Origin: Rubrobacter sp. | GTDB taxonomy: Bacteria; Actinomycetota; Rubrobacteria; Rubrobacterales; Rubrobacteraceae | Assembly (NCBI GenBank): GCA_016781635.1 | Contig: JADDPY010000299.1 | Location: 1 to 9,822 of the forward strand | Length of the DNA stretch: 9,822 bases | Direction: 5' to 3' | Shown: piece by piece, positions 1 through 7,266 of the stretch | Layout: the number at the start of each line of letters is the position of its first letter | How positions within the stretch are numbered: position 1 is the stretch's first letter | Made by a program: the position numbers and the translations under genes | Notes under the pieces: generated by a model | What the model was told of the DNA's origin: nothing | Database searches by the model: none | What the model saw: only the letters and a program-made list of their open reading frames with translations

Positions 1-1076
1 TAAGCCAGCGCGCTCCAGACTTCCAGCTTGTTCTTGACGTGGCGGATGACCTCGTCGGTGAACTCGCTGCTGCCGGAGGAGCCGCCGAGCTCGGCGGTGC
101 GGGTCCCTTCGAGGACGTTCTCGAAGGTGGCCTCGTAGATGGCGCGGGAGACCCTGTCGGCCTGATCGTCCTTGAAGAAGCCCAGGAGGGCGGCGCCGGC
201 CAGGATCATCGCCATCGGGTTGGCTACGTTCTTACCCTCCAGGCTCGGGGCCGTGCCGTGCGGGGCCTCGGCCATCACCGTCTCGGGGTTCTCGTTCTCG
301 TCGAGCGCGATCAGGAGCGACTCGGCGCCGGCGATGGAGCCGAACATCTGCAGGACGAGATCGGACATGCAGTCCCCGTCGCGGTTCAGGGTCGGTATGA
401 CCAGCGGCTCGCCGTAGGTCGAGAGGAGCAGCGCGTACGTGGCGTCTATAAGCTGCGGATCGTAGCGGATGTCCTTGTTGAGGCTCGCGGCCCGGTCCAT
501 CTCTTCCTTGAGCATCCCCTCGTAGATGGGGGAGACGGTGTACTTCGGCCCGCCGAAGACCTTCGCCCGCATCTTGCGCGCCTGGATAAAGGCGAACTCC
601 GAGACGCCGCGGCATACCCTCCGTGAGATCTTTTCGGTGCGGTAAGCTACCTCGTCGAGCTCCTCGCCCTCGCGCCACTCCTTCGCGCCGTAAGCATCAT
701 CGACGGCCATGCGCACCACGGATATGGGCGCGTGCAGCCCTACGACGGGGTTGACCCCGGGGATGCGCCGCCCCGTCCTGACGATGACGGTCCCGTTTAT
801 GCCGCTCCTCAGGATCGCGTTCGGGGAGCCGACGTCGCCGGATACCTCCGGGGTGACGGTCGCGGCTTTTATGCCGAAGCCGTGCTTCTTCATCGCCTCG
901 GCCGCCTCATGTACGATCCCGTTCTTCGTCGCCTGCCGGTTTTCCAGCGAGAGGTCGTACCGCTTGAAATCCAGGTCCAGGCCCGTTACCGAGGGGTCGA
1001 GGATCCGCAGGGATTCTTCTAGAAGCTCCTGCCCGGTCTGGTCACCTTCCATTACTACGATGGTCTTGCGCTCCAC
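1..1076 (-). CDS. Isocitrate/isopropylmalate-family dehydrogenase, probably isocitrate dehydrogenase (3' end at window edge)
   Basis: Oxidative decarboxylase of a 2-hydroxy acid; isocitrate to 2-oxoglutarate in the TCA cycle is the likeliest reaction. The GTG start at 1076 is set by GGAGGAGA seven bases upstream. It gives 358 complete codons, and the window then ends on TA, which could be the start of a stop codon or of one more residue; family members are about this long. Visible motifs: MEGDQTGQE near residues 9-17; the substrate signature SPNAILR (S84, N86, R90) with R100; K178 in GGPKYTV; metal-binding aspartates D211, D235 and D239, the last two in NRDGDCMSDL; and the cofactor loop APHGTAPSLEGKNVANP (271-287). 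At the positions where E. coli NADP-IDH has Lys-Tyr and NAD-type enzymes have Asp-Ile, this protein has Ser278-Leu279, so cofactor choice cannot be read. It diverges from terB and is probably a housekeeping gene. An isopropylmalate or homoisocitrate dehydrogenase is possible but less likely. Confidence 0.82.
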   Translation of the reverse strand, partial: MERKTIVVMEGDQTGQELLEESLRILDPSVTGLDLDFKRYDLSLENRQATKNGIVHEAAEAMKKHGFGIKAATVTPEVSGDVGSPNAILRSGINGTVIVRTGRRIPGVNPVVGLHAPISVVRMAVDDAYGAKEWREGEELDEVAYRTEKISRRVCRGVSEFAFIQARKMRAKVFGGPKYTVSPIYEGMLKEEMDRAASLNKDIRYDPQLIDATYALLLSTYGEPLVIPTLNRDGDCMSDLVLQMFGSIAGAESLLIALDENENPETVMAEAPHGTAPSLEGKNVANPMAMILAGAALLGFFKDDQADRVSRAIYEATFENVLEGTRTAELGGSSGSSEFTDEVIRHVKNKLEVWSALA

Positions 1077-1080
1077 GCTA

Positions 1081-1088
1081 TCTCCTCC
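1081..1088 (-). promoter_or_regulatory. Ribosome binding site deciding the dehydrogenase GTG start
   Basis: The minus strand reads GGAGGAGA followed by TAGC and then GTG at 1076. The core GGAGG sits seven bases before the start. No other start codon nearby has such a site, so the GTG is preferred although the next ATG in frame is only at codon 9. Confidence 0.75.
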
Positions 1089-1114
1089 GAAAAGCTCCCG
1101 AATCTTTGCATGCC

Positions 1115-1120
1115 AGTATA
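1115..1120 (-). promoter_or_regulatory. Candidate -10 box for the dehydrogenase
   Basis: The minus strand reads TATACT (5 of 6 matches to TATAAT). Transcription would start near 1108, giving a leader of about 32 bases that holds the Shine-Dalgarno site. No good -35 hexamer lies 16-18 bases upstream, so this is tentative. Confidence 0.35.
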
Positions 1121-1189
1121 CGACCTATGCGGGGCGGCTTCCGTCGCATCACGTAGGCGCGAGACCGCGAGCTTGCCGCTCCGGTTTAG

Positions 1190-1222
1190 TTGGAGCCAAC
1201 GAGCATAGGGGTATGGTATTTT
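1190..1222 (+). promoter_or_regulatory. Candidate terB promoter
   Basis: TTGGAG (1190-1195) and TATGGT (1212-1217) are 16 bases apart and just upstream of terB. An alternative -10 is the extended form TGGTATTTT (1214-1222). Matches to consensus are modest. The short palindrome GTTGG-AG-CCAAC (1189-1200) covers the -35 region and could be an operator. Tentative. Confidence 0.3.
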
Positions 1223-1250
1223 CTCGCTTGGGACGAAATATAGGAGGAAT

Positions 1251-1706
1251 ATGGCTTTCTGGGACCAGCTCAAGCGCAACGCCAACGAAATGAGCGCCTC
1301 GTTGCAGACGAACGCGGCCAAATACCGAAACAGCGACTTTGCAAACGGCTCGATGGCTATGTGCGCGCTTATCGCCAGCGCCGATGGAAGCATCGACCCC
1401 GAAGAGCGACGCAAGACGGCGGCCCTCATCACTTCTAACGAGACCCTCAAGATCTTCCAGGCCTCCGAGCTCAAGCAGAAGTTCGACTTCTACCTCGATA
1501 AGGTCGCCGAGGACCCCGACTTCGGGAGGATCGAAGCGCTCCAGGCCATCTCCAAGCTCAAGAAGAAGGAAGATCAGGCACGCGCCGTGATCCAGGTCGG
1601 TATCGTCATCGGCGGAGCCGACGGCAACTTCGACACGCACGAAATGAAGGCCGTGCGCGACGCCTGCAACGCCGTCGGTATCAGCCCCTCGGAGTTCGAT
1701 CTCTAA
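1251..1706 (+). CDS. terB: Tellurite resistance protein TerB
   Basis: Small soluble all-helical TerB protein of 151 residues, the same length as enterobacterial TerB and resembling it throughout, down to the matching C-terminal FDL. TerB is thought to respond to divalent metal and to bridge cytoplasmic TerD-type proteins to the membrane protein TerC. Two similar acidic segments are visible, ADGSIDPEE (44-52) and ADGNFDTHE (123-131), which are the likely metal-binding sites of the family's internal duplication. The ATG at 1251 follows AGGAGG at 1242-1247 with a short three-base gap. In enteric bacteria terB sits inside terZABCDE; here it is alone on the plus strand, divergent from the dehydrogenase and convergent with the end of the main ter operon, and it has its own terminator. 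That points to separate transcription. The assignment is firm; the mechanism is known only in outline. Confidence 0.93.
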   Translation: MAFWDQLKRNANEMSASLQTNAAKYRNSDFANGSMAMCALIASADGSIDPEERRKTAALITSNETLKIFQASELKQKFDFYLDKVAEDPDFGRIEALQAISKLKKKEDQARAVIQVGIVIGGADGNFDTHEMKAVRDACNAVGISPSEFDL

Positions 1707-1752
1707 AAGGCCCGACCGCCAACCCCGGGCACCCAAAACTCGGTGGACCGCG

Positions 1753-1780
1753 CCGAGGGCGCCGCCTCGGGTCTGTTTTT
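1753..1780 (+). terminator. Rho-independent terminator after terB
   Basis: CCGAGG (1753-1758) pairs with CCTCGG (1765-1770) around a six-base loop, followed by GTCTG and five T (1776-1780). It lies 47 bases after the terB stop. On the minus strand the stem is not followed by T, so it serves only terB. Confidence 0.65.
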
Positions 1781-1926
1781 CTCGGGAGCAAAACGTCTTT
1801 TACGGAATCCGGTCGAAGGGTTGTGTGTTGGGCATTGAGGAGGCACTCCGCCTCGGGAGTAGTCTCTTCTCCACTTCCTACCTCCCCGCCTAACAGTAGA
1901 GGCGAAGGGGTTAAAAGGCTTTTGTA

Positions 1927-2730
1927 TTACAGGTTCGCTTCGCGCCCCCTGCCTTCAGCAGCCACTCCACCGCCGGGCGCCGCCAGCGACGGTATCCGCC
2001 GCAGCAGATCTCCTATGCCGCCGTGGCCCCAGTCCCTCGCCACGAGGCCCCCGGCCTTCCCCACGAGCGCGACGACCTCGGGTGCCGCCCCTGCAAAGGT
2101 GCACGGCGACGCTACCCGCGAGAGCCAGCACGCATCGTTCTCGCCATCCCCGACACCGACGGCAACAGCCGCGCGATCCCCGAGAAGTGCCACGAGCGCG
2201 GTCCACTTGTCCGATTTCGCGCCCGTCACGTAGACTTTTCGGCCGTCCCGAAAGAGACGAAGCGTCGGGTCGAGCTCCCGAGCAACGCTACGAAGCCCCG
2301 TCAGTAACACCTCCGCCTCCGTGGGGGTCATGGACCGCGCCACGAGGCACGCCTCGAAGTCCTCCTGCCAGGAGAAGGGGGGAAGCTCCTCGGCCGCCGC
2401 TTCGAGCTTCGCCCTCAGAAGGTCCCAGGAGCGGCCTGGCTCCAGGGGACGGTGCTCCCCGGGGAGGCCGAGCAGCGCACCATCTTCGAGGACGACACCG
2501 GAGACCTGGACGTCGTGACGGGCTAGACCCGCGACGACCGGCTCCGTCCCGTGCCAGGAGCGGGCGGTGGCAAGGAAGACCTCGTGCCCGTCCGAGAGGT
2601 CGGCCAGGGCCTCGGCGGTTGCGGCGGAAAGGTATGCGGAACGCGTGCGGCCGGGCACCTCGACTGCACCGGGCAAGGCTTCGAGGTGCAGCAGCGTGTA
2701 GTCGAGGTCGAGGATGAGGGCGCGGCGCAT
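1927..2730 (-). CDS. HAD-superfamily phosphatase, last gene of the ter operon
   Basis: Haloacid-dehalogenase-fold hydrolase of 267 residues, expected to remove phosphate from a small metabolite. All four HAD motifs are visible: motif I ILDLDYTLL with nucleophile D8 and acid/base D10; motif II ATAR with T55; motif III lysine in GAKSDKW (K172 or K175); motif IV GDGEND (194-199). The residues between motifs II and III are long enough for a C2 (type IIB, Cof-like) cap, as in sugar-phosphate phosphatases. The ATG directly follows the TAG of the PELOTA gene (TAGATG), so the two are translationally coupled. HAD genes in this position are a known part of the ter-linked biosynthetic module, where a phosphorylated nucleoside-like intermediate is the proposed substrate; that substrate is inferred. 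The last 20 residues are Gly/Ala-rich and probably disordered. No convincing terminator follows. Confidence 0.85.
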   Translation of the reverse strand: MRRALILDLDYTLLHLEALPGAVEVPGRTRSAYLSAATAEALADLSDGHEVFLATARSWHGTEPVVAGLARHDVQVSGVVLEDGALLGLPGEHRPLEPGRSWDLLRAKLEAAAEELPPFSWQEDFEACLVARSMTPTEAEVLLTGLRSVARELDPTLRLFRDGRKVYVTGAKSDKWTALVALLGDRAAVAVGVGDGENDACWLSRVASPCTFAGAAPEVVALVGKAGGLVARDWGHGGIGDLLRRIPSLAAPGGGVAAEGRGREANL

Positions 2731-3777
2731 CTAGTTCCCCATCCTCGCAGCCGCTAGCGCGCCCCACGCCGCCACCTCTTGTCGGCCGTAGGAGACTGGT
2801 ACGCCGCGTAAGCGGCAGAGGTGGAGGACGGCCGCGAGACTTTCGGTAGCACCCTCGTGCTCGCGGAGCAGAACCTCGCGGGGGCTGCGGTTTATGAGGG
2901 CGCGCACCACCTCGTTGACGTGAAGGCGCCAGCCGGGGGGCGGCACCGAGCCGGGGGGTGCTTCGTCCCGGGGAGCTTCGAGCTTCGTATTGCCTTCCTC
3001 GGACATCCAGGCCTCTACGTAACGAGGCCGGAGCAAGCTCGTGGGGAAGCGGTAGACGCGGAACATGCCGCTCCCCTCGGGCCCCGCAGCGAAGCCGCGC
3101 GAGAAGCCTAGAGTCTCGGGGGCGGTGAAGAGGGAGGAGGGAACGAACCGGTCCGCCCTCACTGCCGAGAAGTGGGCGAGGCCGCGCGGGTCACAGAGAA
3201 CGGCGAGGCGCGGGCCCTCCCCGCCCGTGAAGTCCGGGTTGCCGGCGGCGATCCAACGCTTCCAGGAGCGGGCGAGCTCCCCGGCTACGCCCCCGCCGCT
3301 CGTCCAGCCGTCGACGAAAACGACCGGCCTTCCGGGATAATCTTCTAGCGCCTGCTCCAGAGCCTTGCCGTCCCAGCCAAGCCCATCGAAGAGCGAGAGC
3401 GCCACGACCGGTACTGCGACACCCCCGAGGCGCCGCGACAGCGCGCGGGAGAGGAGGGCTGCGACCGGGACGCCGGCCCGGAGCACGGCGACCAGGAGCG
3501 GGGGGGATGCGACGGAGGACGCGACTCCGTCGGCGAGGGTCGCGACCATGCCAAGCATAGCTGGCTTTTCGCGGCGTACGGAGGCGAGCAACAACGTCTC
3601 GAAGGTCGCGTCCGGTCGGGGCTCGGGGGAGGGTTTGGACCAGCGTCGCCAGCCCGTCACCTCCGGGGCGAAGGCTTCCTCGCCCCGGAAGAGCGAGGTG
3701 TTGGCCTCATCGTACGGGTCTACCTCCCCGGCGGGTTCGGCGTAGACTACGAGGTTCGGCCAGGGCGTCTCGATCAA
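2731..3777 (-). CDS. PRTase-like (StiP-type) protein with C-terminal PELOTA RNA-binding domain
   Basis: Two-domain protein of 348 residues. Residues about 20-260 match the phosphoribosyltransferase-like family found next to ter genes (Pfam calls it StiP or PRTase_1; a cysteine-protease name is also in use). Visible landmarks are VLRAGVPVAAL (98-108), the PRPP-loop-like VVFVDGWTSGGG (152-163) and LCDPRG (194-199). Residues about 285-345 are a PELOTA domain of the L7Ae kind, ending in LRGVPVSYGRQEVAAWGAL. A Pro-rich linker (268-282) separates the two. The start is TTG, overlapping the TGA of the upstream PRTase gene by four bases (TTGA), a typical coupled start; no separate strong Shine-Dalgarno site is needed. 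The proposed job is glycosidic-bond chemistry in making a ribonucleoside-like stress metabolite, with RNA binding by the second domain; neither activity has been shown, to my knowledge. The PRPP loop has only one acidic residue (D156) followed by Gly-Trp. Confidence 0.82.
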   Translation of the reverse strand: MIETPWPNLVVYAEPAGEVDPYDEANTSLFRGEEAFAPEVTGWRRWSKPSPEPRPDATFETLLLASVRREKPAMLGMVATLADGVASSVASPPLLVAVLRAGVPVAALLSRALSRRLGGVAVPVVALSLFDGLGWDGKALEQALEDYPGRPVVFVDGWTSGGGVAGELARSWKRWIAAGNPDFTGGEGPRLAVLCDPRGLAHFSAVRADRFVPSSLFTAPETLGFSRGFAAGPEGSGMFRVYRFPTSLLRPRYVEAWMSEEGNTKLEAPRDEAPPGSVPPPGWRLHVNEVVRALINRSPREVLLREHEGATESLAAVLHLCRLRGVPVSYGRQEVAAWGALAAARMGN

Positions 3778-4832
3778 GCGCGCGCCACCTCGACCGTCGC
3801 GGTCTTGACCCCTCGGGAAGCCAGGAGACCGGCGAGCTTCGCGGCGACCGGCGACGTCGAACTCTCGCCGACGATCACGGCGCGCTCGGGTAAGCCTTCA
3901 TCCGGGTTGTACAGGAAGTGATCCGGCACGGCAGGGGCGCGCAGGTCCAGGCGGTCCTTCACGACCACCTCGTCCACGAGCCAGGGGCTCCGTGTAATGT
4001 GGCGAAAAATAGGCCGCTCGCGAGTAGGTAGCGCCTCCCAGACCGTCATCGCCACGTCGATGCACTCCCCGACTGCGTACAGGGTCCCGGGCCGCAGGCC
4101 ACGGCAGCGCCGCCCCAGGGCGTCGACCGCCCTCTCGAAGACCGCCGGGTACCGGCCGAAAGGGTTCCCGCGGAAGGGCATGCGGAAGTGCTCGCCGGCG
4201 TCTACGTCTGGCCGGTACCGTGACGTGGTGCTCGCATGGTCCGAGAGGTCCAGCACCGAGAGGTCGACGCCGAGGCCGGCCATCTCGGCGCGCAAGAGCT
4301 CGTGTTTTACGGGCGGCCGCCGGTCGGAGAGGGTGACTACCTGGCACAGCGGAGCGGCATCGCGGATAGCGAGGAGGAGGTTTCGGAGGGTGGCCCCGCT
4401 TGTAAGCTCGTCCTCTACGATCACCACGCGCCCGTAGGAGCGGCCCGGCGGGAGCGCCAGGGCGTGGACGGGGCCGTGCGAGTGGGGCTCGAGAAACGTG
4501 CGCTCACCCACGGTCCTGCGATCCTCACGGGTGGTGAAGCGTAGCTCCGCGTCCCCTCCGAGGCGGGCCGTGAGGGCCCAGGCGAGGAGCAGCGCCGACT
4601 CGGCCATACCGACGACGAGCGTCTGTCCCGCAGTTTCGGGGGGGAGGGCGTCGGCGGCGAGGTCCGCTATCTCCCTAAGAGCGCCGGCGTCGAGCGGGGC
4701 GACCTTGCCGATGTGCGGCGAGACGTGGCCGTAGCGGCGTAAGGGGTTGCCGTCGCGCTCGACGGTCAGGAGACGCGTCACGGGTTTCCCGGCCGTGCCC
4801 GCGCGCAGGCCGGGGCCCCGAAGCAAGTCCAT
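3774..4832 (-). CDS. Phosphoribosyltransferase with C-terminal TRSP domain (PRTase_2 type)
   Basis: Type I PRTase-fold protein of 352 residues. The PRPP-binding loop is complete, VVIVEDELTSGAT (136-148), with the usual acidic pair E140-D141. The C-terminal domain carries the signature that names the TRSP family, RHITRSPW (277-284), and ends in a Rossmann-like stretch with GESSTSP (322-328). This domain pair is known from biosynthetic genes attached to ter operons and is predicted to build a nucleoside-like compound from PRPP; the base or acceptor is unknown. I place the start at the ATG at 4832 because GGAGG lies at 4836-4840. The frame stays open further upstream, but those extra 33 codons would overlap terZ, are Arg/His-rich and have no Shine-Dalgarno site. 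It starts 17 bases after the terZ stop and overlaps the next gene by four bases. Confidence 0.85.
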   Translation of the reverse strand: MDLLRGPGLRAGTAGKPVTRLLTVERDGNPLRRYGHVSPHIGKVAPLDAGALREIADLAADALPPETAGQTLVVGMAESALLLAWALTARLGGDAELRFTTREDRRTVGERTFLEPHSHGPVHALALPPGRSYGRVVIVEDELTSGATLRNLLLAIRDAAPLCQVVTLSDRRPPVKHELLRAEMAGLGVDLSVLDLSDHASTTSRYRPDVDAGEHFRMPFRGNPFGRYPAVFERAVDALGRRCRGLRPGTLYAVGECIDVAMTVWEALPTRERPIFRHITRSPWLVDEVVVKDRLDLRAPAVPDHFLYNPDEGLPERAVIVGESSTSPVAAKLAGLLASRGVKTATVEVARA

Positions 4833-4835
4833 GTT

Positions 4836-4840
4836 CCTCC
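4836..4840 (-). promoter_or_regulatory. Ribosome binding site deciding the TRSP-PRTase start
   Basis: The minus strand reads GGAGG, then AAC, then ATG at 4832. It lies in the 17-base gap after the terZ stop and selects this ATG over upstream in-frame starts inside terZ. The three-base spacing matches that of terB. Confidence 0.65.
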
Positions 4841-4849
4841 GGCCCCGGG

Positions 4850-5431
4850 CTAGAGGTTGGCGGTCATCACGGGCATCAGCTCGCGGAAGGTGCGGCCCGT
4901 GGCGTTCTCGCCGATGGCGTGCATCTTCCACTCGCCGCCGTGGCGGTAGACCTTCGCCATCACCTGGGCCGAATGGTTGCCGCGCCCGGAGAGGTTGTAG
5001 CGGGCCACCTCGTTACCCGTATCCTCGTCCAGGATGCGGCAGAAGGCGTTTTCCACCTTGTCGAAGGTCTGGCCCGTAAAGGAGTTGACGACGAATACCA
5101 GCGCCCGAACGTTCGGGGACACGCGGTCGAGGTCGACGATAATCTGCTCGTCGTCGCCTTCGCCCGCGCCGGTGAGGTTATCCCCGGTGTGGACGATGGA
5201 GCCGTCGTTGCTGTAGAGCTGGCCGTAGTAGATCGTATCGACGGCCCGGCCGGCCTCGTCGAACATCACGCAGGAGGCGTCGAGGTCCACCGAGCCCCCG
5301 CCGCCGAGGAAACCTCGCAGGCCCCCGACCTTCGCCACGTCCCATCCGAGCCCCATCCTCACGCGCGAGAGCTTCCCGCCCGTGTCCTTCTCCAGCGAGA
5401 TCCTCTGACCCTTCTCAAGGTTAATCGCCAC
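4850..5431 (-). CDS. terZ: Tellurium resistance protein TerZ
   Basis: Single TerD-fold (calcium-binding, cytoplasmic) protein of 193 residues. TerZ identity is supported by the Gly/Phe-rich insert GFLGGGGS (40-47) just before VDLDASC (48-54), by NSFTGQTF (116-123), VENAFCR (126-132) and YRHGGEWKMHAIGE (162-175). The acidic metal-binding segments DLDAS and GDNLTGAGEGDDE (83-95) are intact. The GTG at 5431 follows GGGGAGG (5438-5444) with six bases between. TerZ proteins take part in the ter stress response (tellurite, oxidants, phage and colicins in enterics) as Ca2+-binding scaffold or sensor proteins with no known enzyme activity. The gene lies 47 bases downstream of terA and 17 bases upstream of the TRSP-PRTase, so it joins the Ca-binding half of the operon to the biosynthetic half. 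Confidence 0.9.
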   Translation of the reverse strand: MAINLEKGQRISLEKDTGGKLSRVRMGLGWDVAKVGGLRGFLGGGGSVDLDASCVMFDEAGRAVDTIYYGQLYSNDGSIVHTGDNLTGAGEGDDEQIIVDLDRVSPNVRALVFVVNSFTGQTFDKVENAFCRILDEDTGNEVARYNLSGRGNHSAQVMAKVYRHGGEWKMHAIGENATGRTFRELMPVMTANL

Positions 5432-5478
5432 GATCTACCTCCCCTTCGTGTTCGCCACGGTTTCCCACCGTTACTCTA

Positions 5479-6663
5479 CTACTTCGATCCCGCCGTCCAT
5501 CGGAAGCCGAAACCGTACCGTCCATCGGCCTCCTTGTGGCCGCGGAAGTACTGCTCTTCTTTCGTGATCTCGACGGAACTCCCCGAGGCGCGCACGGTCG
5601 AGATCGCACAGAAGTTGCGGTTGCGGTCCGGGCTGTTGAGTTGAATCAATATTTGATCTCCGGACCCGTCCGTGATCGCCATCCGGCCGCCTACGCTCGT
5701 GAAGTCGCTCGCCCCGCCGTAGATGAACGCGAACACCATGACGAGGTCTATCTCCTGGGGACGGTGCAGGTAGAGGTTCTCCCCGTCCGACGCCTTGCCG
5801 CTGCGATCGTCTTTGTCGAGGAAGATGAACGGCGAGCGGTCCCTGGCCCCAAAGTTGCCGCCGAGCGCCTGTATGACGCCCGAGTCCCCGTTCTTGAGCC
5901 TGTACATGCACCCGAGGTCGAGGTCCGGCGCGCTGCTCCCGCCGAAGCCGAAGAACCCGCCGCCGCGTCTGCCCGCCGAGGCGTCCCAATTCAGGTTTAT
6001 GTGGATCGGGCGGTCTCCCCCTCGTTTGCTCAGGTCCACGACCTGCTTGTCGCCCTTCTTGTCCAGCGTCACCTTGCTGATGTTCACCTTCGGCGCGGGC
6101 GGAGGAGCCGGTGGGGGAGGGGGCGCCGCGTCTTCCGCTACCTCCTGGCCGCCGAAGTGTTCGAGCAGTGCGCTCAACCCTCCGTTGAAACCCTGGCCGA
6201 CGGCGGCAAAGCGCCAGACGTCCTTTCGGTAGATCTCCCCGACGATGACCGCCTTCTCCTGCGAGAAATCCGACCCCGTGAACGGGAACCGCGCCACCTC
6301 GGAGCCGTTCGAGAGCAGCCTCAGGTGCCCTCGCGAGACCTGCGACATCGTACCCGCCCCATCGAGGGTGGCTGTGAAGACCAACCTCTGTATCTTCGGC
6401 GGGAGGTTCGAGAGGTGGACCTCGAAGGATTCCGCGTCTCCGTCGCGGGGACCGAGCTGGCGGACCTCGCCCTTCGGGCTCGCCTTCTGGTTGAAGAAGA
6501 CGAAGTAGCGGTCGTCGGAGAGCTTGCCCTCCGCGTCTACCCCGAAGCAGCTTATGTCGAAGGTCGGCGAGCCCGACGCCTGCAAGTCGAGGCCGACGGT
6601 TAGGTCCGTGGCGGGCGTGAGGTCGGCCAGCTTGGATTTCTGGCCCCTGTTGAACTGCTTCAT
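5479..6663 (-). CDS. terA: Two-domain TerD-family protein TerA
   Basis: Protein of 394 residues, close to the roughly 385 of enterobacterial TerA. Residues 1-171 form a TerD-like domain (start FNRGQKSKLADL; end WRFAAVGQGFNGGL at 150-163). A low-complexity Ala/Pro linker (179-191) follows, then the TerA-type second domain (about 193-394) starting VTLDKKGDKQVVDLSK and ending FGFRW. The second domain carries DLDLGC (247-252) after a Gly/Phe-rich stretch, and LDKDDRSG (282-289), which are acidic clusters suited to Ca2+. The first domain lacks the canonical DLDAS (FDISCF at 35-40) and the GDNLTGEG loop (it has GPRDGD instead), so calcium binding there is doubtful. The ATG at 6663 lies 25 bases after the terD stop and has no good Shine-Dalgarno site, so expression may depend on coupling to terD. 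Function is a non-enzymatic stress-response partner of the other Ter proteins. Confidence 0.88.
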   Translation of the reverse strand: MKQFNRGQKSKLADLTPATDLTVGLDLQASGSPTFDISCFGVDAEGKLSDDRYFVFFNQKASPKGEVRQLGPRDGDAESFEVHLSNLPPKIQRLVFTATLDGAGTMSQVSRGHLRLLSNGSEVARFPFTGSDFSQEKAVIVGEIYRKDVWRFAAVGQGFNGGLSALLEHFGGQEVAEDAAPPPPPAPPPAPKVNISKVTLDKKGDKQVVDLSKRGGDRPIHINLNWDASAGRRGGGFFGFGGSSAPDLDLGCMYRLKNGDSGVIQALGGNFGARDRSPFIFLDKDDRSGKASDGENLYLHRPQEIDLVMVFAFIYGGASDFTSVGGRMAITDGSGDQILIQLNSPDRNRNFCAISTVRASGSSVEITKEEQYFRGHKEADGRYGFGFRWTAGSK

Positions 6664-6687
6664 GGGTTAAGCCACGCTTTCTGTCGC

Positions 6688-7266
6688 CTACCCTACGCTG
6701 ACGCCGTAGTTACGAGCCATTGGCCCCAGGCCTCCGGCGAAGCCCTGGCCTACGGCCCTGAACTTCCACTCGCCCCTGTTGCGGTAGACCTCGCCGAAGA
6801 GCATCGCCGTCTCCGTCGAGGCGTCCTCGGAGAGGTCGTAGCGTACGATCTCCCGGTCCGTCTCCCCGTTGACGACGCGGATGAACGCCCCTCCGACCTG
6901 CCCGAAGTTCTGGCGGCGGGCGTCGGCCTCGTGGATCGTGACGCTGAAAATCAGCTTCGCTACGTCCGGTGGCAAACTGGCCAAGTCCACCTTGACTTGT
7001 TCGTCGTCGCCCGCGCCCTCGCCGGTGAGGTTGTCCCCGGTGTGCTCGACGGAGCCGTCTGCCGAGCGGAGGTTGTTGTAGAAGATAAAGTCCGAGTCGC
7101 TGCGGACCTTGTTGTTCTCGTCGAGCAGGAAGACGGAGGCGTCGAGGTCGTAGTCCGCGCCATCCGTGGCGCGCACGTCCCACCCGAGCCCGACGACGAC
7201 CTTCCTGAGGTTCGGGTCCTCCTTGCTCAGCGAGACGTTGCCGCCCTTGCTAAGAGAGATCGCCAC
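6688..7266 (-). CDS. terD: Tellurium resistance protein TerD
   Basis: Canonical TerD of 192 residues, cytoplasmic and expected to bind two Ca2+. Motifs: [10 protein letters not shown] (27-36), YDLDAS (39-44), DSDFIFYNN (57-65), [13 protein letters not shown] (77-89), [13 protein letters not shown] (143-155), [16 protein letters not shown] (165-180). The segments [16 protein letters not shown] and ARRQNFGQV resemble enteric TerD more than TerE, which is why I give this copy the terD name. The start is GTG at 7266, with GGGAGG at 7276-7281 nine bases before it. It is the second gene of the operon and a close paralogue of the gene upstream. A strong hairpin and T-tract separate the two, so its transcript level may be lower than that of its neighbour. 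TerA begins 25 bases after its stop. Confidence 0.92.
   Translation of the reverse strand: MAISLSKGGNVSLSKEDPNLRKVVVGLGWDVRATDGADYDLDASVFLLDENNKVRSDSDFIFYNNLRSADGSVEHTGDNLTGEGAGDDEQVKVDLASLPPDVAKLIFSVTIHEADARRQNFGQVGGAFIRVVNGETDREIVRYDLSEDASTETAMLFGEVYRNRGEWKFRAVGQGFAGGLGPMARNYGVSVG

Noticed and set aside
39..1293. Long open frames on the plus strand across the dehydrogenase region (39-626, 709-1293)
   Set aside because: They are antisense to a continuous dehydrogenase frame with all catalytic motifs, have Arg/Gly/Ala-rich translations without domains, and reflect high GC content.
1881..1910. Hairpin CCCCGCCT / AGGCG-AA-GGGG as a terminator for the HAD gene
   Set aside because: The stem has a bulge and no T-tract follows it on the minus strand, so termination there cannot be supported.
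4833..4931. N-terminal extension of the TRSP-PRTase
   Set aside because: It overlaps the end of terZ, is Arg/His-rich and has no Shine-Dalgarno site; the ATG at 4832 follows GGAGG.
5536..6603. 355-codon plus-strand frame opposite terA
   Set aside because: Its translation is an antisense shadow of TerA with no recognisable domain or ribosome site, whereas the minus strand encodes a clear TerA of the expected length.
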